Position numbers and translations under genes: made by a program
Notes under the pieces: model-generated
The model's database searches: none
Seen by the model: only the letters and a program-made list of their open reading frames with translations
What the model was told of the DNA's origin: nothing
Assembly: GCF_022815725.1 (NCBI RefSeq)
Contig: NZ_JALGRF010000001.1
Coordinates: forward strand, 434,001 to 498,000
DNA length: 64,000 nucleotides
DNA from: Streptomyces sp. APSN-46.1
Lineage (GTDB): Bacteria > Actinomycetota > Actinomycetes > Streptomycetales > Streptomycetaceae
Reading direction: 5' to 3'
Shown here: piece by piece, positions 54,507-63,211 of the stretch
Numbering within the stretch: position 1 is the stretch's first letter
How the letters are laid out: the number at the start of each line of letters is the position of its first letter

Positions 54507-55163
54507 CTATGACCGCGGTGTGCTGGCCCAGCGCCACGTGGTGAGACGAGGGTGCCCCGGCAGTTCGGCGCGGCCGGTGGCCCACAACAGGGTGAGCCAG
54601 GGATCCGCGCCGCCCGGAGCCTCTGGAAACAGACGCGCGAGCACCCGCGAGCAGAGAGCGGAGGGCGGGGTCCAGGCAAGCCCGAAGCCTTCCGCCACAT
54701 CGTGCATGTGTACCAGCGTCTCTACCACCCCCATCGCCGCGAAGCCTTCGGGGTCCGACACCCCGGCGGCGTGGTGGGCGCGGACCCGGGGCGGCGTCGT
54801 ACGCACCATGGCGACCAGCAGCGCGCCGCCCGCCTCCAGCACCTGCACCAGGCCGGCCGGACCCGCATCACGGTCCGCGAAGAGGAAGTTCGCGGGTCCG
54901 TCCGGCCTCTTCTGGCTCAACACGAAAGGCACATGGGTGTCCAGCGGCGGGCTCTGCGGCCCCAGCTGCACGGCGTAGTAGAACAGGTCGTCGGCGAGGT
55001 GCTCGACGGTCTCCCAGCAGTCCCACTCCAGCGAACCGGCCTTACCGCCCCACCCCTCCGGGGGTGCGTCCCGAAGGATGCCCACGGCGAGCCGCACGGC
55101 AAGGTCGACGTCGTCCGCGGTGACGGGAGACAAGACTGATCCGGTTTCGACTGATCGAGACAT
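54507..55163 (-). CDS. DinB/maleylpyruvate-isomerase-like protein
   Basis: A 218-residue soluble protein. EWDCWETVEHLADDLFYYAV and VVETLVHMHDVAEGFGLAW place His residues as in the four-helix DinB/MDMPI fold, where three His bind a metal; members act as mycothiol-dependent transferases or isomerases. Ends with TLLWATGRAELPGHPRLTTW RW, a tail common in Streptomyces members. Lone gene without clear partners. Confidence 0.7.
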   Translation of the reverse strand: MSRSVETGSVLSPVTADDVDLAVRLAVGILRDAPPEGWGGKAGSLEWDCWETVEHLADDLFYYAVQLGPQSPPLDTHVPFVLSQKRPDGPANFLFADRDAGPAGLVQVLEAGGALLVAMVRTTPPRVRAHHAAGVSDPEGFAAMGVVETLVHMHDVAEGFGLAWTPPSALCSRVLARLFPEAPGGADPWLTLLWATGRAELPGHPRLTTWRWASTPRS

Positions 55164-55238
55164 GACAGCACCGTATCGCGAGGGAAGAGGGCAACCCCTT
55201 CCAGCTAGTGCGTTGTGAGGGTGCGCCGGTTGGGGTGA

Positions 55239-55493
55239 TCAGGCTGCTTGGGTGCGGGGGCGGCCCCAGCGGATCCTTTCTCGCTGCGGATGCGGGCGCG
55301 TTCGCGTCGTTGGGCGGCCAGGACGTCGGGGTGACGGGCGTTCTGGTTGCGCCAGCGCAGGTAGCGGTGCAACTGGCGGGTTTGGACGGTGTGATTGGGA
55401 TGGTTCGAGTTGGCGAGGGTGAACTGCCCGCAGCGGCCCGAAGTGCGCCTCGACCTTGTTCGCGACCGCCCAGCGCAGGATTTCTTGGGGCAC
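55239..55493 (-). pseudogene. C-terminal remnant of an IS630-type transposase
   Basis: Three minus-strand frames together give RWAVANKVEAHFGPLR, QFTLANSNHPNHTVQTRQLH, RYLRWRNQNARHPDVLAAQR and EKG then RWGRP, a transposase tail I recall from IS630-type Streptomyces elements. At least two frameshifts are present, and the catalytic part is missing beyond about 55495, where the recombinase element begins. Confidence 0.55.
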
Positions 55494-55599
55494 TTCAGAT
55501 TTGTCTCACCGCGTGTCCCCCTGGACGGTGAACGGCGCTCTTGCAGTCCGCTGCTGACTGATATCTCTCGTCTCCAGCGAGTCTCGGGAGGCAACAGGC

Positions 55600-57078
55600 A
55601 TGCAGCTGTACTCAGTTGACGCGACGGTGGTGCGTCGGCACTTGGACAACCCTGCGCTGTCCGGCGCCGAGGCTGCTGAGTGGCTCCGACGTCTTGGGCT
55701 TGCCGATGGAACGCCGATCTTCCTCGACGACGAGACGATGTTGCCAGTGGAGCCGTTGTGCGCGTGGGGCCGCAGCATGTCGTACGCCGAGCTCGCTGAG
55801 GGCACTATGCGTGACTACGGGCGGATCATGCTTAGGTTCGGTAGGCATCAGGCCGGCCGTGGGCGGGACGTGCTGGCGGCTACCGAAGCCGATCTCGTGG
55901 CGTACAAGAGGCTGCGCACGCAGCAACAGAAGATGCCTGTCGGTTCTGCCGCGTGGTCGAAGGAGTCCTCGGTCCTGGACCGGTTCTTCGCCTTCGCCGT
56001 CGAGCAGGGGCATCTTGAGCGTCGGCCGATGCGGGTGGCGGCGCGGGGCCGGAATGCGCTGAGTCCTCGGACGCGGCGTGGCATGGACATCCGGCATCTG
56101 AGCCTGGAGCAGTACCGCTACTTCCGGGATGTCGGGTTGGGAGGTCAGGGCCCGGACTCGGGGCTGAATCGGTCGTTCCGCGGCAGCTCGCCGCATCGCG
56201 ATAGGGCCGGCGCTGATCTTGCGGTGTGCAGCGGGATGCGCTGGCAGGAGTGGGCGACTGTGCTGCTCCCCGAGCTGGGTATGGGCCCGGGCGCGTCCGC
56301 GGAGGAGGCCGACTTCCGGGTTCAGGCGTGTGCGAAGTACGGAAAGGAGCGTGGGATCTTCGTCCCCGAGCAGGCGATGCGGTCGGTCGAGACATACTGC
56401 CTGCTGGAGCGCCCTGACTTCACCGCAGCCGCGGCCCAGTCCTTGGAGCGTCGGCATCGCGACCTGTTCGTCGTCTCCCGGGTCGACGTGGACACGGGCC
56501 GGGTTCACGGTGTGCTGGACGGCGTACAGCGCGTTTTCTCGATGAAGGCGATACCGCCTCGGCTGCGCCGAATCACCGTCTGGGAAGGTGAGTTCGGTCT
56601 GGAGGCTCTGGCGGTGTTCTTGTGCCGGGGCGGGCTGATGCCTGGGGCGGACTCATGGAAGCGGTACCGGCATGCGGCCTGGCGTCGCATGGTCGCCTTG
56701 CAGAGCGCGACGACGCCGCGGCTGCCGGCAAAGAGATGGCGCTGGCACGACCTGCGTCACACCTACGCCCTGCAGCTGCTGACCTACCTGGAGCAGCAGA
56801 TGGACGGTGCGGAGCCGGATCCGGTCGCCCGTCGGCGTCGTCACCGTTCCTACTTGAGCGGGCACATCCGGTACAACCCGCTGCTGATCGTGAGTCGCAG
56901 GCTCGGTCACTCCAGCCCGGAAACCACGTACGCGTACCTGGAGTACACCGATGATCTGCTCCACGAGTTTGATGCGGCATTCGAAGGGTGGCTGGGCGAT
57001 CCAGAGGGTGAGGCCACGTACGCGCAGATCGCCGCTCGCGCCTGCGGCGTGGAGTCTTCCCCGGTGGGGGCCGGCTGA
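55600..57078 (+). CDS. Tyrosine recombinase 1 of a Tn554-like trio (TnpA-type)
   Basis: A 492-residue site-specific recombinase. An N-terminal SAM-like DNA-binding domain (AELAEGTMRDYGRIMLRFGR ; later VLDRFFAFAVEQGHLERRPM) precedes the catalytic domain. The Arg I box is CSGMRWQEW, box II is WHDLRHTYALQLL, and box III is RRLGHSSPETTYAYLEY with the nucleophilic Tyr. All catalytic residues appear intact. It heads four overlapping genes, and its stop shares a base with the next ATG (TGATG). Confidence 0.9.
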   Translation: MQLYSVDATVVRRHLDNPALSGAEAAEWLRRLGLADGTPIFLDDETMLPVEPLCAWGRSMSYAELAEGTMRDYGRIMLRFGRHQAGRGRDVLAATEADLVAYKRLRTQQQKMPVGSAAWSKESSVLDRFFAFAVEQGHLERRPMRVAARGRNALSPRTRRGMDIRHLSLEQYRYFRDVGLGGQGPDSGLNRSFRGSSPHRDRAGADLAVCSGMRWQEWATVLLPELGMGPGASAEEADFRVQACAKYGKERGIFVPEQAMRSVETYCLLERPDFTAAAAQSLERRHRDLFVVSRVDVDTGRVHGVLDGVQRVFSMKAIPPRLRRITVWEGEFGLEALAVFLCRGGLMPGADSWKRYRHAAWRRMVALQSATTPRLPAKRWRWHDLRHTYALQLLTYLEQQMDGAEPDPVARRRRHRSYLSGHIRYNPLLIVSRRLGHSSPETTYAYLEYTDDLLHEFDAAFEGWLGDPEGEATYAQIAARACGVESSPVGAG

Positions 57079-59003
57079 TGGCCCGGTCACGCGGCCGGAT
57101 GACGCCGGAGCGGGGGGCATTCTTGCGCGCGGCGGTCGGCCAGGCAGGCGGGGAGAGCCGGATCGGCGCCCGCGCGGTGCTGGTGGACGACCAAGGTCTG
57201 GAGCGGCTGCACTACATCGACCCGGCGGACTACCGGTGTTCCCGGCTGGCCGCGCAGCTCGCCGACGAGTGGGCGGAGTATGTGGCGGCCACTGGCCTGT
57301 CGGCGTCGGCGTCGCGTGACTACGTGCGGGCGGTGGACCGGGTGTGCTCGGCAATGGATGAGCGATGCGGGGATCCGGCTGCTCTGTCACTGGAGTCGGC
57401 GGACCTGGCGCCGCTGCTGGCAGGCTGGGAGCGTGGCCTGCCGTCAGGCTACGAGCCGGGGTCGCGGCAGCCAGCGATCCTGTCCTCGGCAGTGCGGCTC
57501 CTGATCGTCCGTCGTGACGATCACCCTGGACGGCCCGTGGACGACTCTCTGGCGGGGTTCGCCCGGGGTCGCACGCTGGCAGCGTGGGGTGAGACCGCGG
57601 AGCTGGACGAGTTCAGCCGCGCGGACAAGAAGGCGCTGGTCAAAGCCGCCTGGTCGGCAGTTCACGCGCTGGAGCGGCGGCTCGCGAACGGCTGGGCGTT
57701 GGCAGAACAGGGCCGGCATCCGGGTGACGGGGGCTGGCTGGAGGTTCCGAATCTGCTGTGGGGTCTGTCGCGTGGTGCGGTCACGCCGCGGGAGATCGGC
57801 GACGTCCTGCCGCCGCTGACCGACCGGTGGCCGGCGGAGCTGCGCGCCATGGCGGCGAAACCCGACGGTACGGTGGCTCCGAGGCGGGCACGGCGCGACC
57901 TCATTCAGCATCTGCTCAGCCTCCTCTACCCGACGAACATGGACCTTCACGCCTTCCGGGTCCTGCTGGTGGACGCCACCGGCCATGCGTCGGAGGAGGT
58001 AACCGGCTTCGGCGAGCAGGATGTGGAGTTCTTACCGCGGGGCGTGCGTCTGACGCTGGTGAAGAACCGAGCGGGCCTGGTCCGCCATCGGTCCTTCCCC
58101 GACGCCCGTACGTCTGGGGAAGAGGATGAGGCGGTGGTGGCCGAGGTCGTCGACCGGCCCCGCCGTGAGGCGAGTGCGATCGTGCGCCGGCTGATGGGCG
58201 TGACGCAGAAGGTCCGTGAGCAGTGTCCGGAGGTGGCCGACACCCTGTTCGTCCGCGTCACGCTGGTCTACTACGACCTGCGCTTCGGTCGCTGGAATCC
58301 GAACATGGCGGGTCAGCGGTTCGCCGACTGGCTCTCCCATGTGGGTGTGGCGGTCGAGGGGGCGGCGCACATCGGGCGGCTGCGCAAGTCCACCAAGGTG
58401 GAGAAGGCCATCGTCTCGGGCGGCCGGATCAGCGCCGCCGCTGACGACCATCTCGAGGAGACGTTCGCCGGGCACTACGCCCAGGGCACCACGCTGCGGA
58501 TCCTGTCCGGCAAGGTGATCACCACGGCCCAGGACCACTGGTTCGAGAGGGCCGTGGCCGGGCCGACCGTGATCGCAGCCGACGAGGGCATCGATGGTGA
58601 ACAGCTGCAGCAGATGGGGCTGGATCCCGAACAGGCGGAGCGGCTCGTGCAGGGTGAACTCGACATGGGGGTGGCGAACTGCAGGGACCCGTGGGACTCC
58701 CCTTTCAGCGCACGGGGAGAGCTGTGCGCGGTGGCGCCTCTGCGCTGCCTGGAGTGCCGCAACGCGTGGGTGCTGCCCAGCCAGCTACCGCAGTTGATGC
58801 TGTTCGCCGATCACCTGGAGAATGTCCGCCGCCGGTTGGAACCGAGAGCCTTCACCCGACTGTGGGGCCAGTCCTACGTCAACCTCCGGGCCGTGCTGGA
58901 GGAGCAAAGCGAGCAGGAGAAGGCGCTGGCACGGCAGCACATCGACGCCGGCCTGGCCCGGCTGGATCTCCCTCTGTCCGCGCATGTGGAGTTCGACGCG
59001 TGA
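57078..59003 (+). CDS. Tyrosine recombinase-like protein 2 of the trio (TnpB-type)
   Basis: A 641-residue protein. Residues 60-110 resemble a core-binding domain (DEWAEYVAATGLSASASRDY). In the C-terminal half the box I equivalent reads DATGHASEEVTGF, where the usual catalytic Arg is replaced. A box II-like AHIGRLRKSTKVEKAI (H-x-x-R) and a box III-like AGHYAQGTTLRILSG follow, but no Tyr is at the expected distance after the His. It may be a non-catalytic partner. A Cys-rich tail (RCLECRNAWV) could bind zinc. It overlaps the next gene by 4 bp (GTGA). Confidence 0.8.
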   Translation: MARSRGRMTPERGAFLRAAVGQAGGESRIGARAVLVDDQGLERLHYIDPADYRCSRLAAQLADEWAEYVAATGLSASASRDYVRAVDRVCSAMDERCGDPAALSLESADLAPLLAGWERGLPSGYEPGSRQPAILSSAVRLLIVRRDDHPGRPVDDSLAGFARGRTLAAWGETAELDEFSRADKKALVKAAWSAVHALERRLANGWALAEQGRHPGDGGWLEVPNLLWGLSRGAVTPREIGDVLPPLTDRWPAELRAMAAKPDGTVAPRRARRDLIQHLLSLLYPTNMDLHAFRVLLVDATGHASEEVTGFGEQDVEFLPRGVRLTLVKNRAGLVRHRSFPDARTSGEEDEAVVAEVVDRPRREASAIVRRLMGVTQKVREQCPEVADTLFVRVTLVYYDLRFGRWNPNMAGQRFADWLSHVGVAVEGAAHIGRLRKSTKVEKAIVSGGRISAAADDHLEETFAGHYAQGTTLRILSGKVITTAQDHWFERAVAGPTVIAADEGIDGEQLQQMGLDPEQAERLVQGELDMGVANCRDPWDSPFSARGELCAVAPLRCLECRNAWVLPSQLPQLMLFADHLENVRRRLEPRAFTRLWGQSYVNLRAVLEEQSEQEKALARQHIDAGLARLDLPLSAHVEFDA

Positions 59004-61102
59004 TCATCGCTAAGCCGGGCGGCCGTACGCGGTCCCTGTTCCGTTTGGACGAACCGGTCGTCCAGGGACGACCGCTGTTGCCGCAGGCGCGCCAGGAGGG
59101 CGCCCGCGTCCCGCTGTTCGGCGACACGGGCGTGATGGACTTCAACGGCGTGGTCGCCAAACCCGCCAACCGCAACCCGTCGTGGTGGCGGATCCGCTTC
59201 GCCGGTGTACTCGCCGAACCGCACTGGAACCTCCTGGCCCGCGAGATCGTGATGATCCTGGCAAACCCCCAGCACGAGCAGCTCCAGGCACACGGGCTCC
59301 ACTTCGGCTTCGATCCTGGGGACATCGGCACCATCAACATGAACATCGGCTGCCTGCGCGGCCTGATCACGTGGGCGCGCGACGAGGGCCTGCCCCATGA
59401 CCCCGGCTACTGGAGCACGGCGGACCTCAAGCAGCGCATCAGCGCGCTGCGGACGCAGGTCGAACCCGCGACGCTGACCCGGCATGTGGCGTTCCTGAAG
59501 AAGCTGGCTTCTTTCGCTCCTGCCTTGAGCTGCGCCTGGTCGGCCGAGGACCCATGGCCGGGCACGCTCGCCGGGCGGGTCGCCAAGGACGTGCGTGACG
59601 GTGAGCTGTCGACCAAGGCGATCCCGCCCGAGATCTGGTTCCCGCTCATCCGCGCGGCTTGGACGTATATCCACACCTTCGCCCCCGACATCCTGGCAGC
59701 CCTGCGCCTGACCGAGCAGCTGCGCCGGGCCGCTGTCGCGTCCGCAGCAGGCAAGGACGTGGATCTGGACCGCTTCTTGGCGGACCCGGCGAACAAGGTG
59801 CCCTGTCACCACGACGCCGAGTGGCCCGCTGACCTGCCACCGGAGGTCAACTGGTCCATGCTGTGCTTGCTCCTGGGTGTGCAGGAGAGATTCCTCGGCT
59901 CGCTGTTCGGACGGTCCTCGGCCGCGTCCCGCGCCCGCCGGGCCAAGGTCCTGCGGGCAGTGCACCAAGGCCGCTGCTCCTACGGCCTGCCGCTGGAACT
60001 CACGCAGGTGCGACGACCGGACGGCAGCACCGGTCCCTGGCATCCCGGATTCGACCTGTATGAGCTCTCCAACCTGGCGACCACTCTGCGCAACGCCGCA
60101 TTCGTCCTGGTCGCGGCGCTGTCGATGATGCGGGACTCCGAGTTGCAGGAGATCGCCCGCGGCAGCGTCGTCGAGCACTACAACGCTCCCGCCATCGCTT
60201 CCACTCTCGTCAAAGGCCGCGAGGGCCGACCGCGCAAGCACTGGTGGATCAGCGAGCCGGTCGCCGAAGCGATCACGGTCGCCGAGACCATCTCCCCACA
60301 CCCGAAACGAGTGTTCGTCACCCTGGCACCGGGGGCGGTGAACGAGGAACTCGACGGCGGCAACATGGTCGACTCCTTCATCGCCTCCGTCAACCACGGC
60401 ACCACCTGGTCCGGGCTGGAACCGATCCCCAAGGGCAAGGTCCGCCCGCACATGTTCCGCCGCACCATGGCGATGCTCACCGACCAGTTCGCCGGATCCG
60501 AGATCGCGCTCGGCATGCAGCTCAAACACATAGCCACCCGAGCCCTGGCCAACCGGGCCACCCGCGCCTACGCGGCGCCGGACCCGGCCTGGACCGAGCA
60601 CTTGGAACAAGCGGTGCACGCCGCGCGGTTCCGCCGGCTGAAAGACCTGTACGAGGTCCACGGCAGAGGCGAGAACATCGGGTTCGGTCCCGGTGCCGAG
60701 CGCCTCAAGGACGCCTTCGACCAGATCGCCGCCACAGTCAGGGCCCGCCACGGGGACACCCGTGTCGAGACAGATCTGCTGGGCAAGGCGCGCATCACCA
60801 TCCGCTTCGGCATCCTCAACAACTGCCTCTTCGACGAACGCCACCCGGCCGGGGCCGTCTGCCTGGAGAACGCCGTCGTTCCCGACGGGCACACCGGTCC
60901 CCTCGAGGACCGCTGCCGCCCCGACCGCTGCCCCAACAGCATGATCACCTCAGAGCACGCCCAGCTCTACGAAGCTCACCACCGCACCCAGCTCAACCTG
61001 CTCCAGACCCCCGGCCTGCCCGCCTGCCGCAAAGCCCTGATCACCAGGGAAGCCGAACGCGCCGAGGCCGTCCTGCACAAGATCCGAGGCACATCCCCAT
61101 GA
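59000..61102 (+). CDS. Tyrosine recombinase 3 of the trio
   Basis: A 700-residue protein (GTG 59000 in the previous stop). The core-binding part includes ATLTRHVAFLKKLASF. Catalytic boxes: AALSMMRDSELQEI (Arg I), KVRPHMFRRTMAML (His-x-x-Arg) and MQLKHIATRALANRATRAYA with a Tyr 14 residues after the His. A Cys-rich C-terminal end (NNCLFDERHPAGAVCLENAV, then CRPDRCPNS) looks like a zinc site. Function in transposition of the element is expected. Confidence 0.85.
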   Translation: MIIAKPGGRTRSLFRLDEPVVQGRPLLPQARQEGARVPLFGDTGVMDFNGVVAKPANRNPSWWRIRFAGVLAEPHWNLLAREIVMILANPQHEQLQAHGLHFGFDPGDIGTINMNIGCLRGLITWARDEGLPHDPGYWSTADLKQRISALRTQVEPATLTRHVAFLKKLASFAPALSCAWSAEDPWPGTLAGRVAKDVRDGELSTKAIPPEIWFPLIRAAWTYIHTFAPDILAALRLTEQLRRAAVASAAGKDVDLDRFLADPANKVPCHHDAEWPADLPPEVNWSMLCLLLGVQERFLGSLFGRSSAASRARRAKVLRAVHQGRCSYGLPLELTQVRRPDGSTGPWHPGFDLYELSNLATTLRNAAFVLVAALSMMRDSELQEIARGSVVEHYNAPAIASTLVKGREGRPRKHWWISEPVAEAITVAETISPHPKRVFVTLAPGAVNEELDGGNMVDSFIASVNHGTTWSGLEPIPKGKVRPHMFRRTMAMLTDQFAGSEIALGMQLKHIATRALANRATRAYAAPDPAWTEHLEQAVHAARFRRLKDLYEVHGRGENIGFGPGAERLKDAFDQIAATVRARHGDTRVETDLLGKARITIRFGILNNCLFDERHPAGAVCLENAVVPDGHTGPLEDRCRPDRCPNSMITSEHAQLYEAHHRTQLNLLQTPGLPACRKALITREAERAEAVLHKIRGTSP

Positions 61103-61545
61103 CTCAGCGCCCCCGCATCACCGAAGACGGTGTCTCTGCCGAAACCGCCAAGGCGCTGCGTGCGGCGATGCTGCGGCTCTTTGCTGGCAAGCCGCAGCGC
61201 ACCGACGGACGGCTGACGAAAGAGAACCTCTGGCGCGAAGCCCAGGTCAGCCGGGCCACCATGAACCGCGCCCAGCCGATCCTCGCCGAATGGGACGCTC
61301 GCATCGCCGAGCACGGCAAGACCACCGTCGGCGAGACGCGGCGGGACGCCGAGATCACCCGCCTCCGCAAGAGGCTGGCGGACAAGACCCGGCAGTGCAC
61401 CCTCTTGGAAACGAGACTCCAAGCTGCCGCGACCGCCATTGCGGCCCTCCACCACGACAACGAGGCACTCCGTGCGGAGCTCACCGCCCGCAACGGCACC
61501 GTCGTACCCCTCATCTCTCCCAGGCGATCACGCCCTCAGACTTGA
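61099..61545 (+). CDS. Small coiled-coil protein of the recombinase operon (TnpC-like)
   Basis: A 148-residue protein whose ATG overlaps the previous stop (ATGA). The N-terminal 60 residues resemble a helix-turn-helix (LTKENLWREAQVSRATMNRA), and the rest is a long coiled coil (EITRLRKRLADKTRQCTLLE, then LHHDNEALRAELTARNG). It matches the position and form of TnpC/DUF6262-type accessory proteins that stimulate Tn554-like transposition. Last gene before the intact ISL3 insertion (31 bp to its left end). Confidence 0.75.
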   Translation: MTQRPRITEDGVSAETAKALRAAMLRLFAGKPQRTDGRLTKENLWREAQVSRATMNRAQPILAEWDARIAEHGKTTVGETRRDAEITRLRKRLADKTRQCTLLETRLQAAATAIAALHHDNEALRAELTARNGTVVPLISPRRSRPQT

Positions 61546-61567
61546 CGAGGCCGCCGCTCGGAGTATC

Positions 61568-61575
61568 ACGAAAGC
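61568..61575. repeat. 8-bp target site duplication, left copy
   Basis: ACGAAAGC, repeated exactly at 63204-63211 on the other side of the ISL3 element. Confidence 0.95.
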
Positions 61576-61611
61576 GGCTCTGGCCCGTAGTCGGTGGTGA
61601 CGCCGAGTAGC
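61576..61611. repeat. Left 36-bp inverted repeat of ISL3 element
   Basis: Perfect reverse complement of 63168-63203; the outermost bases are GGCTCTGGCC. Confidence 0.95.
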
Positions 61612-61633
61612 TATCCGCGATCATGATCTCGTG

Positions 61634-63166
61634 ATGGATGTCAACTCCCTTATTGCGACGGTGTTTTCCGGGCTGTCGGCACTGGTCGTCGAGGACGTGA
61701 CGGATGACGGTGACAAGGTGGCGGTCACGGCCCGCACCCGGGATGTGGCGGTGCCGTGTCCGGTGTGCCGAACGCCAGCGGCGAGGGTCCACGGGTACCA
61801 CCGCCGGACGGTGCGGGACGTGCCGGTCGACGGCCGCCCGGTCGTCGTCCACCTGCGCGTACGAAGGCTGGTCTGTCCGGTTCTGGGCTGCTCCCGGCAG
61901 ACCTTCCGTGAGCAGATTCCCGGACTGCTGAAGCGTCATCAGCGCCGCACTGTGCGTCTCGCCGGGCAGATATCGCAGGTGGCACGGGAGTTATGCGGCC
62001 GGGCGGCCGCACGCCTGGCCGCTCTGCTGGCCGTGCCCGTCTCCCGCAGCACCGCACTGCGCCATCTGCGGCGCCTTCCGCTGCCCAAGCAGGCCATCCC
62101 GCGGGTGATCGGCGTGGACGATTTCGCCCTGCGCCGCCGCCACCGCTACGCCACGATCATCACGGATGCCGAGACCGGCCGACGCATCGCGGTCCTGCCC
62201 CACCGCGAGAGGGGCACCCTGGAGTCCTGGCTACGCGAGCATCCCGGCATCGAGGTTGTGTGCCGCGACGGCTCGGCCACCTACGCCGAGGCCGTCCGCC
62301 GCGCCCTGCCCGACGCGGTGCAGCTCAGCGACAGATGGCACCTCTGGCGCAACCTCTGCGACAAAGCCCAGCTCGAGGTCCGCGCGCATGCCGGCTGCTG
62401 GGCCACCATCAACCCGCCTCGCCCCGGCGGAGTACGCGAGCAGACCACCCGCGAACGCTGGAACAAGATCCACGATCTCCTCGGCCAAGGTATCGGCCTG
62501 CTCGACTGCTCCCGCCGCCTGGGCCTGGCCCTGAACACCGTCAAACGCTATGCCCGCATGCCCGAACCCCAGGCCCTGCGCCTCACCCCTGCCTACCGGC
62601 CCACGCTCGTCGACCCCTACCGCGAGCACCTGCGCCGGCGCCGCGCCGAAGAACCAGCCGTCCCCGTCACCCACCTCCTCGAGGAGATCCGGGAGTTGGG
62701 CTACACCGGCAGCGCAAACCTCCTGGTCCGCTACCTCAACCAGGGCCGCGCCGAAGGCGACCGCCCCGTCACCACGGTGCGTCACGCCGGCCGCCTCCTG
62801 CTCACCGACCCCGAAAATCTACGCCCGAAGGAAACGGCCCTGCTGGAGATGATCGCCGCAGCCTGCCCGGAGATGACCGCACTCGCCGATCTCATACGCG
62901 ACTTCGCCGCCCTGCTGAAACCAGCCGAAGGCAACGACACGAAACTCACCGATTGGATCACAGCCGCCCGCGCCGCCGACCTGCCCCACCTGCGCAGTCT
63001 CACCAACGGGCTCGAAATCGACAGGCCCGCCGTGAATGCTGGCCTCACCTTGCCCTACCACAATGGCCGCACCGAAGGCGTCAACACCCGTACCAAGAGG
63101 ATCATGAGACAGATGCACGGACGCGCCGGATTCGACCTCCTCCGGCACCGCGTCCTCCTGCCCTGA
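61634..63166 (+). CDS. ISL3 family transposase, full length
   Basis: 510 residues from ATG 61634 (GTG 61631 is also in frame). The N-terminal zinc region has CPVCRTP and CPVLGC. The DDE core has VIGVDDFALRRRHRYATIIT, VCRDGSATYAEAV and DRWHLWRNL. The helix-turn-helix-like segment LLDCSRRLGLALNTVKRYAR lies mid-protein. The terminal box is NGRTEGVNTRTKRIMRQMHG RAGFDLLRHRVLL in order. Complete compared with the decayed copy at 6255-7595. Encoded inside intact terminal repeats, so probably active. Confidence 0.93.
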   Translation: MDVNSLIATVFSGLSALVVEDVTDDGDKVAVTARTRDVAVPCPVCRTPAARVHGYHRRTVRDVPVDGRPVVVHLRVRRLVCPVLGCSRQTFREQIPGLLKRHQRRTVRLAGQISQVARELCGRAAARLAALLAVPVSRSTALRHLRRLPLPKQAIPRVIGVDDFALRRRHRYATIITDAETGRRIAVLPHRERGTLESWLREHPGIEVVCRDGSATYAEAVRRALPDAVQLSDRWHLWRNLCDKAQLEVRAHAGCWATINPPRPGGVREQTTRERWNKIHDLLGQGIGLLDCSRRLGLALNTVKRYARMPEPQALRLTPAYRPTLVDPYREHLRRRRAEEPAVPVTHLLEEIRELGYTGSANLLVRYLNQGRAEGDRPVTTVRHAGRLLLTDPENLRPKETALLEMIAAACPEMTALADLIRDFAALLKPAEGNDTKLTDWITAARAADLPHLRSLTNGLEIDRPAVNAGLTLPYHNGRTEGVNTRTKRIMRQMHGRAGFDLLRHRVLLP

Positions 63167-63167
63167 C

Positions 63168-63203
63168 GCTACTCGGCGTCACCACCGACTACGGGCCAGA
63201 GCC
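63168..63203. repeat. Right 36-bp inverted repeat of ISL3 element
   Basis: Begins 2 bp after the transposase stop and ends GGGCCAGAGCC. Perfect match to the left end. Confidence 0.95.
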
Positions 63204-63211
63204 ACGAAAGC
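63204..63211. repeat. 8-bp target site duplication, right copy
   Basis: ACGAAAGC, identical to 61568-61575. Confidence 0.95.

Larger units (their letters stand above)
61576..63203 (+). mobile_element. Intact ISL3 family insertion sequence, 1628 bp
   Basis: Bounded by perfect 36-bp inverted repeats (61576-61611 and 63168-63203; outer end GGCTCTGGCCCG) and flanked by an exact 8-bp direct repeat ACGAAAGC (61568-61575 and 63204-63211), the target duplication length known for ISL3. It contains one full-length transposase gene. Uniform ends and duplication indicate a recent insertion. Without it the host sequence would read continuously across TATCACGAAAGCGGTGTTC. Confidence 0.95.
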
